From the NCBI GenBank assembly GCA_037576215.1, contig JBANDB010000001.1, positions 7,874,001 to 7,938,000 on the forward strand: a stretch of 64,000 nucleotides of DNA. Reading direction: 5' to 3'. A program made the translations under genes and the position numbers. This document shows positions 9,649 to 21,921 of this stretch, in pieces; the first letter of the stretch is position 1, and each line of letters opens with the position of its first letter. Source of the stretch: Armillaria gallica (Eukaryota > Basidiomycota > Agaricomycetes > Agaricales > Physalacriaceae). Below the pieces are notes generated by a model that had not been told where the DNA came from, made no database searches, and was given only the letters and a program-made list of their open reading frames with translations.

Positions 9649-12600
9649 TCAATGTGGGACAGGTCACATGGTGTGACAAAGAGCTTCATCTAGCTGGATG
9701 ACATGTGACTATAGTCACAGTCACAATATTATTTGCTGTTTCAATGAGGTCTAGAGATGGCACAGTTCAATTTATTTACTTTAATTGCTATTTATCATGG
9801 ATCTGTCACATTATATCTTTTATTATCTGACCAATCTTAAATTCACCAGACTTTGGCCCAAAAAAATGGCTGCGGTTACTTGGTTTTTCATTGTTTTAAT
9901 CGCTGGATAAGCGACCGGTATTTAGCATATACTGTCACTGCTGTTATTTGTCCTAATACATGGTATAACCTCCTGATAACCTTCATGGATTATTAGTACG
10001 ACTTCACAAATTTTCTCAAAAGTCCTGGCTTACCTATTGCATTGATTTGCCATGTCACACATCGCCTTTGATGGGAACCGCGCCCACTGTGTTACATCAC
10101 GCGTTGTCTTCTACCACAACCACCACCTCTGCCTTGACTGCCTTGGAATACACACTGAGCTCACAACTGCCCTCATCTACTGCAAGTATTTCGCTCATAC
10201 TGATTGCATGGATACAGCAGGCCCAACTATAAAAAGCCATTTCTCAGACGCAGCATAGCAATGCCGGGCAAGCCAGAAATTTGCATATATAGATGGTAAG
10301 CCTTTATGTATTTCCATTGGCTGCCTCACAATTCCTGTAGATTTATTGGAGCAGCTGTGGGTTCATGCTGGTGAAGACAGTTCTGATAGCACCACAGAAA
10401 AAGCGGAATCTATATGATCATTTGTAGACTGAAATCATTCTTCAGAAAGCTTTCTAAACAGCAAAACTGATAATAAACAAAGTCAGCTGTAGCCTTGGCA
10501 ATAAAGATGTCTGATGTACCTCAATCTTATTGTAAGGGATATACATGTCCATATATAACCCCAAATAAATCCAGTGATCTTGTATAAACCTCTATAGCCT
10601 AAGCCACAGCAACCTCAGGTTAGTATTCACTACTAAAAGGTGGAGATGTTTATGAACATTAGTAAAAACATTACCATCCATTGCTTTGGTATAGGACAAC
10701 AGACTCAACCAATAGCACACAAGCTCTAGAATTACTCATGATAGGTAAAATACATCATGTAGGAAGATAGTAGTTGACTATCCCAATCTTCTCTGTCCAA
10801 GCTGCAGCAGGTTTACCTGATCCTTGCAATGAGCGGTGTCTTGCGCTCTCGGTGAAGTCTGTACATGCATTAGAGTTGCTGAGTACCACCTAGAGGACAG
10901 ACATTCATTAAGACAGAAACAACAATTGGAAGCATGTACCCAGGCTTGCAGGATAACATAGTGAACCTTGTTCGTATTGCTGCATTGAGTAAGACACAGC
11001 TGGAAAACATTAAGTATGGAAAACTGATCAAAGGAATTGGTACTCGCCTCTTTGATATCACTTTAATCCAAGTCGTCGCCCCTCATAACACCTCTGCATA
11101 GTCGCACTCTGTCCTACAAGGATGTTGAGAGATCTCTTGGTTGAAGCAATGTAATGACTCTTGATCTTGATACCAAACCTATAACTTCGTCAGTACATTT
11201 TCATTGAAGAAACCATTATGCACTCAGAGCCATGCCCATGATGTCGTCAACTAGATGAAAAAGTGGAATGGCACAATGAACCAGTTTGCTGACTGTGCGG
11301 CAATGACAATGGATACATTGAACACAAAATCCGGTCTGGTAGATCCCAAGCCAATAAATATGTGCATATATGTGGGCAAATACACTTACAAATCTGAACA
11401 TCCAAGGCATAGGTTCTTCTTACGTGCCTGTCTCCCATATTGATATCATCATCACCTCAGCATCCTTGTTGTCCTCATGCCCATCCTGGTGGACCTCACC
11501 CTTGCCCCCATCCCACTCTCCTGAGTGTCCTGCCCACTTGAGAGCATCTTCTTTGCTGTCTTGTATGTTCTTGGTCTTCGTCCAGGCTGAGCTCAGCTGA
11601 CATCACCTGCCATTGAGGATTGGGAGCCTTGCAAAGGGTGAATGGTCTTGTTTATCATGAGAAGAAGTGAGAGAGAGAGAGAGATTTTAAGCACTGTGGA
11701 ATATGGAAGCAGAGAGGAAGATGGTGGTCAAGAGTCAACATTCCGAAATGCTGGAACTGTTGTGACCAGTGTGACCATCGGATGTGCCCATCACAGATGC
11801 ATAATGTTAAACCGATTTAAATGCCAGGGCTAAAGTTAATTCTCTCGCATTTCATCAAGGTTCAAGTTAAGTGCATTACACTGGCACTTCCTCCTTGAGT
11901 GGAATATGATTATGCTTGTTGGTATGTATCTCCTGGAACCTGATTTTGAGTCCGCTTCCCTGACTCCATTGTATTCTAGCTGCTACCAAGTAAGCTGTTA
12001 TGAATTGCTTACAAACAAGCTGTGAACTCAAATAAACCTCAGCTGAGATTTCAGTCTATTATTTATGCTTACAAACACTATTGGAAGGATTGCAATGTTT
12101 AACAACCCAAAATAACCTTACAAGTAGTTTATTAAGGTATGTGAGACCGCCTTATATTTATATTAGGCTATATACAAAATGAACTTTCATAAGGGTACAT
12201 AACCTTTTCTTGCTTTTTGTGGTGACTACGCATCAGCATTGGTGGTGACTGGTAACGGCTACAACAGCTTTTGGACAACTTCTACGATGACCTGGGCAGC
12301 ATGACAGCAATGATGATGAAGATCAAGAGGCATACTGGAGCAGTTGGTGCTCAGATGGGGAACCAAGGACATGGAGACTATATACCCTGGAGCGACCTGA
12401 ACAACCCCGGGGCTGACGGCATGACTCAGAGGTTCCTGATCTTGATAGACAGTCAATTCTTGGTGATATGGATAATGAGACATGGGAAGGTACGTTCTTG
12501 GGAGATTCAGGATATGTGAGCTGACTTCATCAATGCAACAGGTTGATCCCTGACTGAGTATATGCATGCTCAAAAATGCCCATGCCATGCAAATGTATGA

Positions 12601-12748
12601 ATTCTGCTGAATGCAACAGCATAGGGATATTCCCAAGAGATGTCATGCTCTCATGGTGCCCTCTGGAATTGGTCACGGTAAGTGTTGGTGAGATGCTTGG
12701 AAGCACCTAATTGATACATCTAAACAGTTGGACATCCTGCTCCTCCTT
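9649..12748. other. Gene-poor AT-rich stretch
   Basis: About 3.1 kb without a gene that I can support. Short plus-strand ORFs at 10052-10258 and around 11270-11400 have cysteine/histidine-rich peptides; the second can be read in another frame as CGNDNGYIEHKIR...ICG, reminiscent of a small zinc-binding motif. They are short, unlinked by clear introns and could be transposase fragments. A plus-strand ORF at 12271-12519 is also unassigned. Confidence 0.4.
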
Positions 12749-13273
12749 GGTGGCCCAATTAGTGAATAGCCCGGGTAAACCCCCAGGTTCAGAAAGCCAA
12801 CCCGTACCCATACCTGCAAGGGTAATAACCTGGAGCAACGGGTATGGGTTCCAGCCAGGTTGCAGGTATTTTTCATAGGTTGCCGGGTTGCCAGGTATTC
12901 AAATGAGGAATTTTTAAATTATAATTATATTATGAAATAAACAATATTATTTAAGACAGACATACTAAACTATGACCTCATTTCCGGTTGTAAACTAATC
13001 TCGCAACCGGAGATGACATCATGATGAAGTAACAGCAAGCGAGACTTGAACTCGCTGACTTGCGTGATGCAAAATAAAACCAAAGCAGCCATTTTAACCA
13101 CTACACCAAATTGTTTTGTGGCTTTTTGTTGATGTGATTCCATACAACGGGTTATCACAGGTCAGCTGGGTACACCCCAGGTTGCCACATGCTGACCCGT
13201 ACCTGACCCATGTGGTACCCAACCTGGCAACCCGGCAAAACCTGGGGCACCCGTGCTTTTCACTAGGCCCAAT
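12749..13273. mobile_element. hAT-type MITE with perfect 8-bp target-site duplication
   Basis: The element occupies 12757-13265 (509 bp). Its termini are imperfect inverted repeats, TAGTGAATAGCCCGGGTA on the left and TAGTGAAAAGCACGGGTG on the right (read inward), followed by CCCAGGTT and further CCGGGTTGCCAGGT-type repeats on both sides. It is flanked by the identical octamer GGCCCAAT at 12749-12756 and 13266-13273. The interior is AT-rich and non-coding. The 8-bp duplication and the terminal sequence point to mobilisation by a hAT transposase. A related CCTGGGT-rich stretch lies at about 8370-8470. Confidence 0.88.
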
Positions 13274-14011
13274 ATTCAAGTTCATTCAATGCCTCCCAGC
13301 CATGCATTCTTGTAGTCCATTTTATGCAGTGGTATGTCTTTTCTTGTCCTTGGCATTTGATGTCTGCTGATTCTAGTTTTTTTTCTGGTGTAGTCATCGG
13401 GGGACTGTGGTTTCTGTGCCAACTTTGATGGCGGTCTTGATTCTTACGGGGAGGTGATGATGAAGGTATCAACCAGTATCTGTAGATCATGTGTATTATA
13501 GTTGCATAAAGTTCACAATACATAGTGCTTATTCTTCTTAGTATAACCTGGTCAATAAGGCTGCCGCCTATATGCAGAATAATTGCCCAACTATATAAGA
13601 ACATTATCCTGCTTATATTGATGAATTAGGTGGTCTAAAAGGCGAATAATATAGAGGTGGTTATTTCAAAGTGATCCAGTGATTATAATTTGTTTATAGG
13701 ATGCAACCGACTTATAATAGCTATCGATTTTTCAGGGCAAAGTCTGGTGATTATATTATTATCAACTTGATCTGTTATTGAATTTAAAACATATTTTATG
13801 CAAGTCTAATTGCCATAAGCACATATTAGTTATGGGGTTTTTGCTGTCAGGACAAAGAAGTTGAAGCAAGTTCAAAATTGAGGAATACTGGAAAATAATA
13901 ATGATTGCAAATGTCATTCTGGTATACATAACAGTAACAGTGGAATCATACCAATCATTGGAGTTCAGCTGTTAACATGACTCGGACTAGATACCTCACC
14001 TATGGGCTTCT
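13274..14011. other. No gene recognised
   Basis: Sequence between the hAT MITE and the hydrolase remnant. I see no coding exons, and in particular no signal-peptide exon for the downstream hydrolase, whose 5' part appears to be missing. Confidence 0.45.
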
Positions 14012-15559
14012 GCCCAAGTCATAGCAGAACTAGCCAGGGAGAGAGATAATGGAATCCTGAATTACATTAGCACTGACAATGTTGCGTGGGATATGCTGTG
14101 AATCACTGAAGCAGCAGGTCAACTCAAGTTGCAATACTTTGGAATCTCGTAAGCTAGTAGTTTACATATGCTGCTTGATGGCCAATCTTTTGCCTCTAGC
14201 TACGGGACTGTTATTGGTTCTACATTTGCTACCATGTTTCCGGTGCGTTTATCTTTGGCAATATCAGCTATTCTATTATGAACCATATTTTCAGGACAAA
14301 GTCGAACGCATGCTCCTTGATGGTATGTCGTTAACTTTTCTCGTCGTTTCGTAGCTCCTACTCTTATTAATCAGGTGTGTTGGGCGTGGATGGTTATTAC
14401 AGCGGTATATCAGCTTCACATCGACATGGAATTTCAATAACTGAAGCTTTACTCTTTCCAGGTGACTGGCGCAATCAAGTAGCCGATGCTGAAAAAGATC
14501 TACAATCTTTCTTTGATGGTTGTGTGGCTGCTGGCCCTGACACCTGTGCATTCTATGTTTCTACTTCTGGGGAGATATCCAGCAACCTCGACGTGATATA
14601 CGAGTCCCTTCTCACTGAACCCGTCCCGGTTGTAATCCCTTCTACGTCTTCTTATGGTGTCATTGACTACCCCACCCTTCAAAACGCAGTCAGGAATGCC
14701 CTGTCCCAGCCCTATGCATATTTCTCCGTCCTCGCAGAAGGCCTATCGGGTCTCGCAATAGGGAACGGCAGCATCGTTTACGAGATGCAAGCGACGGCCT
14801 ATGACCCATCTTCTGTTTACGATAATTTCTGGGAGGCGGAGATGGCTATTTCCTGCAGCGATATGATGAACAACATAGAATCTATTGCAGACCTATTTGC
14901 ATACTGGGATAGTATCCAGGGTATATCACCTTTCGCGTTTTGGCTAATGACACAGAGGATCGGCTGCTCGTATGCGAATTCTCCTTTGGCTGCGATTTCA
15001 AGCTAATCCTGTCTCTCTTAGCGGATGGAAGTTTCATCGAGAAGACAGATTTACAGGTGAGCTACCACCGCACTAATAACTTGGGCACTTATTTATGTAT
15101 TTGGTTGCTCCAGTTGGCGGAAATACTAGCTATCCTATTCTTTTTATAGGAAACACAGCTGGTATGTGATTCTCCTTTGAACTGTCTTGGCTCAGCTAAC
15201 GTATCGTCAAGATCCTATTACTCCGCTTTCCTCGCAAGTCGATTCTTTTTATCTACATTCACGTCGATTGATCGTCCATTAGAGCGAAGAAAACATCAAG
15301 CGCTTTCCCAGGATCTGTCGTCCTTACTCAAAATTCATCGGGGGTGAGTTGCCGTCGTTTGAAATCACATACATTTCCATTAACCTTGCCAATGCTATAG
15401 CACACCTCCTTAGTAGCCTCCTCCACCTGCAGTTATGCGTATGCGCAAGCTTACTTCCAAAACGGCACTTTACCCGACGACGGAGTTGTCTGCGAAGTTG
15501 AGACCGAGCTGTTCTCAGCGTCGTCATATACACCTCTCCGACGTTCTTTCCGTGGCTAA
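14012..15559 (+). pseudogene. Secreted TAP-type alpha/beta hydrolase (tripeptidyl aminopeptidase family), 5' truncated
   Basis: Spliced exons read as the C-terminal three quarters of a TAP-like peptidase. They give an AELARERDNGILNYISTDN segment, the nucleophile elbow GISYG split by an intron after GIS, a LLDG...DGYYSG segment, a long lid region, and the TAP C-terminal domain. That domain has GNTAD-PITPLS, whose Asp is the likely acid, and NSSGHTS, whose His completes the triad. The last exon ends with SSYTPLRRSFRG and a stop. One intron near 15228-15280 uses a GC-AG pair. An in-frame TGA follows DML at about 14095-14097, and I find no N-terminal exon or signal peptide. The family removes N-terminal peptides from extracellular proteins. 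It faces the S8 peptidase gene across 411 bp. Confidence 0.75.
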
Positions 15560-15970
15560 AACGACTCTGGAACTTAGCTCAGTTCCCCGTCCTTTCAGCG
15601 TAGACTTATCATTCCTTATTCGAGTTAGGCAAACGCCTATTATATCAGACTGTTTCTGTTTCAATCGAAATGTGTTCATTACTTACGTAGCCATATTAAA
15701 CATTCGTTTTTCTCTAAATTGCTTGGACCTTTCTGTCAGCGGCGAGCAATGTCTTCCGGCGACAGATCTAAATGAAGATTGAAGAAGAATTACCACGAAG
15801 ACTAGCTGGTGGCATTCGGCACGTAGAATTCTGCGGTTGTACTTGCGTTGTCACGTCTGCATATGTCATACGTTTAGGCTCAAAGCCACCCAATAGGATT
15901 TCAGATACGAATTGACATAATGACATTGGGAAGTACAGAACATTCTTAGCTATTCATAATTTCATGGACC

Positions 15971-17982
15971 TTAATATCCGTTGTTGGCCAACAGGTTCGC
16001 GGTGCCGGAAGCTTATTCGGGAGTCAGGACAATTCCTTTATCGACACCAAAATTGCACTCACGAATGTTGGTCAAAACGCCCGATACGCCTAAAGACTGG
16101 ATGAGGGCGCTGATTGCCGCGGGGCTCTGGTTACCGTTGAGCCCGATGAGGTACGCGACGAGACCAGAGACGTGGGGGGTAGCCTACGTTATAAGATATC
16201 ATATTGGCGGTTAATCCTTCAGCATAGTACTCACCATGCTGGTTCCGCTAATGTTGTTCGTACGGGTGGTTCCTCCGATCCAAGAGCTCGTGACATATTG
16301 TCCGGGTGCAAAGATGTATACGACGGAACTAGAGAGGGTGGATGTTTTAGAGAGTGCGTGCGAAAATAAGCGAACTGTCCTTTACCCGTAATTGGAAAAA
16401 GGATGCACGGGCATCAGCGATAGTGGAAGCCCCTACGGTGATAGCGGCTGCAACACGGGTGGGGCTGGTGCCTGATGCATTAGTATTATCTACAATCAAA
16501 GATGAGATAGGAATAAATTCAGCGTAACGAAAATATTCACCGTTCCCTGCTGCGACGACGACATGGATACCGGCGTTAATCACCTGTGACAGTGTCATGC
16601 AAGCGGTACAAGAGGATAGGATCGATCAACGCACGGCGATGATACCATTGTCGAACGTAGTAGAGGCAGAGCCACCAAGAGAAAGAGAAACAACAGATGG
16701 TTTACCAGAGGTTTCTGTAACAGGTTTTAGTCCTTTAATTCATCAAGGACTTATTAGATGCACGAGCCTACGGCGTCAATAACCCATTCCAAGCCGGCGA
16801 GGATATCAGAAATGTAGCCCGAACCGGAGTCATCGAGTACCTTGACCGCGATGAGGTGGACGGACTGGGGTAAGTCAGCAACGGGAGTATAGCACAACGA
16901 GGAACCAAAAGGACCTTGGCAACGCCATATTGGGTTCCACCGACAGTACCACTTCAGTCATAGTTGAGTTTGACGATAAAGCACAGTCACGAAATAGACT
17001 CACGTGACATGGGTACCATGGCTATTTCCGTCTGCGTTGTTATAGTGCGATTAATAGCTGATGGAAAAGAAGGTAAACAGGATATACGCGTAGCCACCGA
17101 AGGTTGCTCCCCAGGACGCGCGACCACCAAAGGTGGACTGGAACTCAGTGAGAAAATGTTGACAAGCGTTCTCGATCTATTCTTACGTGCGCGGTGTAAA
17201 TACCTGGAATCATGATGAATAAAGAGGCAGCTCTTTCCTGGGGCGACATGATACTCACCAGTATCAACAACGTAGACATCGACACCGGCACCACCGGAAG
17301 GATCATAGTTATAGGTGTAGGTCAGGGCGGTGGCGGGGAACAGATTAGCCAGTGAATAAATCATAAGGTAGCGGAGTTTTTACGAGGTATCCGAGCTACC
17401 GAGAGCAGCTCTTTGGGAGATCCTAGCCAGACTCCAAGGCGCATTTGTCCTGTCGATATATGAGGGAATCTGCCAGCAAAATATCGGAAAGAGATAGCGT
17501 ACTGGGTCGTGGTGACGGAAACGATACCATCCTGGGCGATGGACTCTGGCCAAAAGTAGTGAGTAACGGTGACTCATGGAAGAAGGCCTAGGATGGAGGG
17601 ACCTACCGACATCTAAGTGAAATGTGGTTCAGCATTGGAATGTGATAGCAAACATAATAAAGCCTACCGGGATTAGCCCGAATGCTGTTGAGATCATTAT
17701 CGTCGAGGACACCTGTTGAGATGCAGCCAGTGAATATGAAAGCAAAAATAAATGTGTTACCAGCAAAACTGTTGGAAGTACGGTTGAAGACAGCAGTAAC
17801 AGAGGATCCAAGGTTCTCAAGAAGCTCATCTTTCGATGCGCCTTCTTTAAGAGTTACGATGTATTAGGCTTGACCTTTCCCGCAAAAGTCTCGACATCAC
17901 GAAGCACGACATTAGGAGCACCCAATACCACAGGAGAGAGAGCAGCTACGAGAGAAAGAGTAGTAGTGAAGAACGAAAGCAT
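15971..17982 (-). CDS. Subtilisin-like serine peptidase (S8, proteinase K/cerevisin type), frameshifted
   Basis: About a dozen exons give a secreted S8 peptidase. A signal peptide (MLSFFTTTLSLVAALSPVVLG) leads into an I9 propeptide (YIVTLKEGASKDELLENLG). The mature domain has the catalytic Asp in GVDVYVVDTG, His in NSHGTHV, the oxyanion Asn in VVVAAGN and Ser in SGTSMATPHVSGL, ending SGTANLLANNGY. The start is the ATG of the signal peptide. Three problems exist. One base is missing in the propeptide (AAT-ACATC where AATTACATC is expected). One T is extra before the last third (T5 instead of T4). The exon junctions near 16750 and 17370 do not splice cleanly. These could be homopolymer assembly errors or real decay. 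All catalytic residues are kept. Confidence 0.8.
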
Positions 17983-19480
17983 TGTCGAAAGGCTGGTCTT
18001 TCTCTGCACTCAAAGAAGAAGCTTTTAAGCGCCTCCAAGTATCACGATATATTGCGTGCAGGTGAGGATTATCCTCACAGAAGATGCGTGCAGACTGGCA
18101 ACGCGTATAGGCACGAGTCGAAGAATCGCGGTACATGCGGTGTGTTTCCGTTTACAGACACGAGATCCTCCCACGGCAGGAGATTGCATACCGTTTCATC
18201 AATCGTGAGCAGTTGCCAATCTTGCGCAATGTGAGGCTTTTGCTGGAGACTGGATAACATCAGTTAACGGTCGGCTAGGAACATACGGTTCTTACCAGGA
18301 CCTGGCTTTCACTCTGATGCAAACTTGACTTGTCACCTTCGCCAAGTCCAGTCTGCAGATTTGTTGTCAACGCGTCCAGTTTATCCTGGTAATAAATTGG
18401 CTTTTCACCGTTGTTATGTACTGAGCGAAGTGGTATTACCTTACAGTCAGGGTGGTGTAGATGGTAGTGAATATCTGACACTGCGCGACCCAGCGACCAT
18501 AACCGCGGTGAATTTCAAGACTATGAACGAGGAGAGATAACCATTACTCCAAGGTATAGTTGCATACACTACCATACCCGATGAGCCGTCTAGAACGAAG
18601 ATTTCTGCTTCTCAGAATCGAGACAAAAACCAGACAATGTTCGAATCTGACGGTCGTTCGCATAAAGCCCGTCTTGCACATGAACGACCGCTCGGAGTGT
18701 CAAACACTTTGCACTAGAGAGTATGACATCTTGCAAGGCCCCTAATTTTGATGTCAGGTGAATGTATCGCAATAAGGTAGAGCCAAAGATAAAGATGTAC
18801 ACATTATGGCTCAGATGCTGGGCAGGGCCTTTTCCGTGTTTGCCGGTAAGTAAAGCGCCAAGAAATATTGCAAATATCAGAGCATGGTAAGACCTTCGAA
18901 TAATCATGCCCCTAGTGAAAGCTGGTGAGCCAAACAGAAGAATGTGCCGCAAACATGCCACCAATGGATCCTGGATGAGAGATTGTTACATTTTCCAAAT
19001 GATTTGATCAGAGTTCTTGAGTTTCACTAACTTAGGCGAGACATACAGATGAGTAGAGCAGAGAGTAGCCAGAGGTTAGATAGAACGAGGAATTCATCAG
19101 GTACGTTCGTCGTCGCTGACAAGTTGCGGTTGATTGCCGGATAATGTTGTTTTTGGGTAACTCCGGGCCGACATTTGTCGAAAATAATAATATCTTCTGT
19201 ACCTTACGATTGTCGTCCGCGAAGGATACGGGTGATGTGGTATTATCCCTGCTTGCCGCTATCCGCCCAATTTACAGAGTCGCGGACGTCCTTCATCGAA
19301 TTTCCTGACCACCAGCAATTCGACCACCAGCACGACCACCCTTTCCAAGCCATCGTGAACCTGTCGAGTACTGTACATCACTTCGTATCTCTTAATCATG
19401 TTCGCCTGCCCTGTTTTTTTTGGCCAAAAGACTACCAAAGATCTCCACTGGCTTCATGCAGACAACGATTATCGGGAATG
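17983..19480. other. No gene recognised
   Basis: The sequence upstream of the S8 peptidase start should contain its promoter, but I see no clear TATA box. Short ORFs between 18075 and 18964 on both strands have no domain character. Confidence 0.4.
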
Positions 19481-19745
19481 ACAACACATGAGCATCAACA
19501 TATCGGAGGCGCATATCCCCTTGACTTGTACGCAACGTCGTTTCCAGGAGGTTCGTCTGTCCTGGTTGGGGAAACGCATGCTTACTTGTCGAGCTGCTGT
19601 TAGGATACTCCAGACTAGCTGGGTTGTTGATACTTCGCTGGTGATACTGTCTGTTGATCGATTAAGGATGAGTAGGACGAGGAAGAACAGCTTGTATGTC
19701 CTGCATTCAAGGAGATGGAAGCGACAGGTTTGCTGAATTCAATGT
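19480..19745 (+). pseudogene. Fragment of a NAPE-PLD-like phospholipase gene
   Basis: The stretch 19625-19740 is an evident nucleotide-level copy of the intact gene at 24415-24520: TACTTCGCTGGTGATACT is followed by a diverged GATCCGTTAAGGATG-like segment and CCTGCATTCAAGGAGAT. Weaker similarity extends back to 19510, matching the exon that codes for the SFKLTCTPAQHFTGRG region. No open frame survives. It lies about 3.8 kb upstream of the intact copy and marks one unit of a repeatedly duplicated locus. Confidence 0.7.
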
Positions 19746-19864
19746 AGCGATGACTATTGTTTATATTTGTGAAGACGAATCCCAATGTGCTCGATGGCGA
19801 TTAAGAAGCGCTTTCCATGGCCAAAAAGTATTGCTCTGACCGCCTGAAACTTACAATTCGCAAC

Positions 19865-21095
19865 CAAGGAATTGAACCCCAGAGTCACGGCTTACTGTTT
19901 GACTACGTGTGATTATACACCGTATGCGAGGGGAGGACGTTGTATAAAGGAAGCGTGTTTCTTGATGCACCCTTTCATTCTTTATACACAGAACAAAATG
20001 AAGGTAGAACTATTTCTCTTTCGTAAGTGCCAGGTCTCGACCTTGAGGAGTTCTACAAGATTCACCACGAGTGTTCAGTAGCACGAAAAAAGGAAGGTGG
20101 CAAATTTGGACTCTAGGAGATCGGATCCCGAGGAAGAGAGATTCGCCTTTCGACCATGAAACTGGGCCAGGTCGGTGTGGTGCTTGAAATTAAGTAAGTA
20201 ACTGTCCTAATTTAGGACAAGGGGTATATAACTGTTACGAGCAGGAACGGTGTGCGGGTGACAAAAGTGTATGGAGCAATACATGCGGACCCAGGGAATC
20301 GAACCCCGCTGGTTCATACAGAGATGCTGGCATTCATATCATATCCGAGATACATAAATCCTAAAGCTTAGAAACTCGAGAGAAGGTGGTTTGGTGCGTA
20401 AAGATAGCAAAGTTCGACCAGTTCCTTCGTAGCGAGTTCTTGGTGGGGCTGGTAGTGGCAGATACAGAGTAAACTCGTAATTGAGTAGAGCTGCAACTAC
20501 GCCTGTGAATGATGGCCCTGCTTTTTTTCTTAGAGTACTTTGAGTACAGCATGACCATCATTATTTATTCCATTCCTGAATGCACATTTTGGTTTCAGAA
20601 GTATACACGCGGTGCTACGGGATATTTATCACATTCGTCGCTCACATACACTGGAACTAGACAACAGTAAAAATGTTCCGCGAGCGAACCCCGAGGCTTC
20701 ACGACTCGCTGTTAGACCACATATCAATAATCGCAAATCTTCGGTACTGCTGATTGCTTCATTTGTGAGTAGCGATAACGAGGTCAGTTGAAAAAAAAAA
20801 AAAAAGGAGGCCATTCTATACTATTTGAATATAGGGAATCGAACCCTCCCCGTCTGCGCCGGTCACGCGTTAGCGATTGGACGATATCCATTAGTTGAAG
20901 AGAACAAATTGGATTAGTCAGTGCATAACAATAGAACCATGCAATATCGGCGGGACCAAGAGTGGGTCTATGGCCGTCGGAAAATGTCGATGGATGTGGA
21001 GCCGGACGTCTGATATCCTTGAAAAAGAGGAGAAACTGATATGCAAACTTTGTAGGGGGAATTGAACCTAGAGTGGTGTTATCATTGTTTAACGA
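19865..21095 (-). other. Cluster of tRNA-like T-arm (B-box) remnants
   Basis: Read on the minus strand, four places match the Pol III B box/T-arm: about 19874-19884 (GGGGTTCAATTCC), 20295-20307 (GGGGTTCGATTCCC), 20837-20850 (AGGGTTCGATTCCC) and 21058-21068 (GGTTCAATTCCCCC). Each is followed by short sequence like a 3' acceptor strand. I could not pair the acceptor stems or find a standard anticodon loop, so these are decayed tRNA genes or heads of tRNA-derived SINEs rather than working tRNAs. Confidence 0.45.
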
Positions 21096-21639
21096 TGCCC
21101 GACTGTGAATAGAATACGAGCGGAAATGGCCCGCGGCGGGTTGAACCAAGTCGAATATCGGTGTGCCCAAACGAGAACTCTGTATCGATCAGTTGTAACG
21201 AGACATAATATGCACCATTGGAAAAGGACGTGATAAGCATAACGAGAAATTCGGAGGTAGGGAGTGCACTGTTAAACACAAATCCCAAAGATCATACTGA
21301 CCGCTATCAACCGAAATAAATGAAGAGAAGGCACGTTAGCCAGAGGTGGTACTTGGGATTAGCAGAAGTCCAGACTCGAAGTGCAATAGCTAGTAGTGGA
21401 TAGAGAGGGTTACGGGGAGCCAAGGTGCGTTGGTATCGGACAGGCCATAGACCACAGAATGGTAACCTTCTCGCCATATCGTTAGAACGTAGGCAGCCGG
21501 CGGCGAGTAAATTGAGGTGATCAGAAGTGAAATCAAGGTAAAGCATCTTCTCGCGTATACTATGCAGTCAGCCAATAGCAGAAAATTGTCGGGACCGTCC
21601 GCATTATTCAAATTTCATGCAGCCGAGAGTTTAAGCAGG

Positions 21640-21810
21640 AGATGAACCGGCACCGCGGCAGAGCCTTGTCATTTTGGGCTACGTCATCAGATGATCGTAC
21701 GTCATTGTTGCCGGGGCACTTGCGCATTCCTTCCAACCACTTATATGAGGAACTGGGTCTTGAATCGGTACGTATCGTAGCGGTGCAGGCACCGGGTCCC
21801 CGATTCTTCC
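21640..21810 (+). promoter_or_regulatory. Orphan promoter-like segment shared with NAPE-PLD relics
   Basis: This segment contains two TACGTCA sites (near 21679 and 21698), the second followed by a TTGTTGCCGG context, then a TTCCTTCCAACCA...TAT...GGAACT stretch. The same order occurs at 41990-42080 upstream of the third NAPE-PLD relic, and TACGTCATCATTGCCG recurs at 25784 upstream of the second. TACGTCA matches the core of bZIP (ATF/CREB-type) sites. It probably marks the 5' end of another lost gene copy. Confidence 0.45.
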
Positions 21811-21921
21811 CGAATCTTCGCTCTTTTCCGGTACAATACAGTACCAGTACAATAATGTCTTAGAATTATCCTCTCTTTACCACAATGACCGAAACACCTC
21901 GAGCTTCGACATAATAAGGCC

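Noticed and set aside
10052..11443. Zinc-binding transposase gene
   Set aside because: Only short cysteine/histidine-rich peptides in unlinked frames; no catalytic motif was found.
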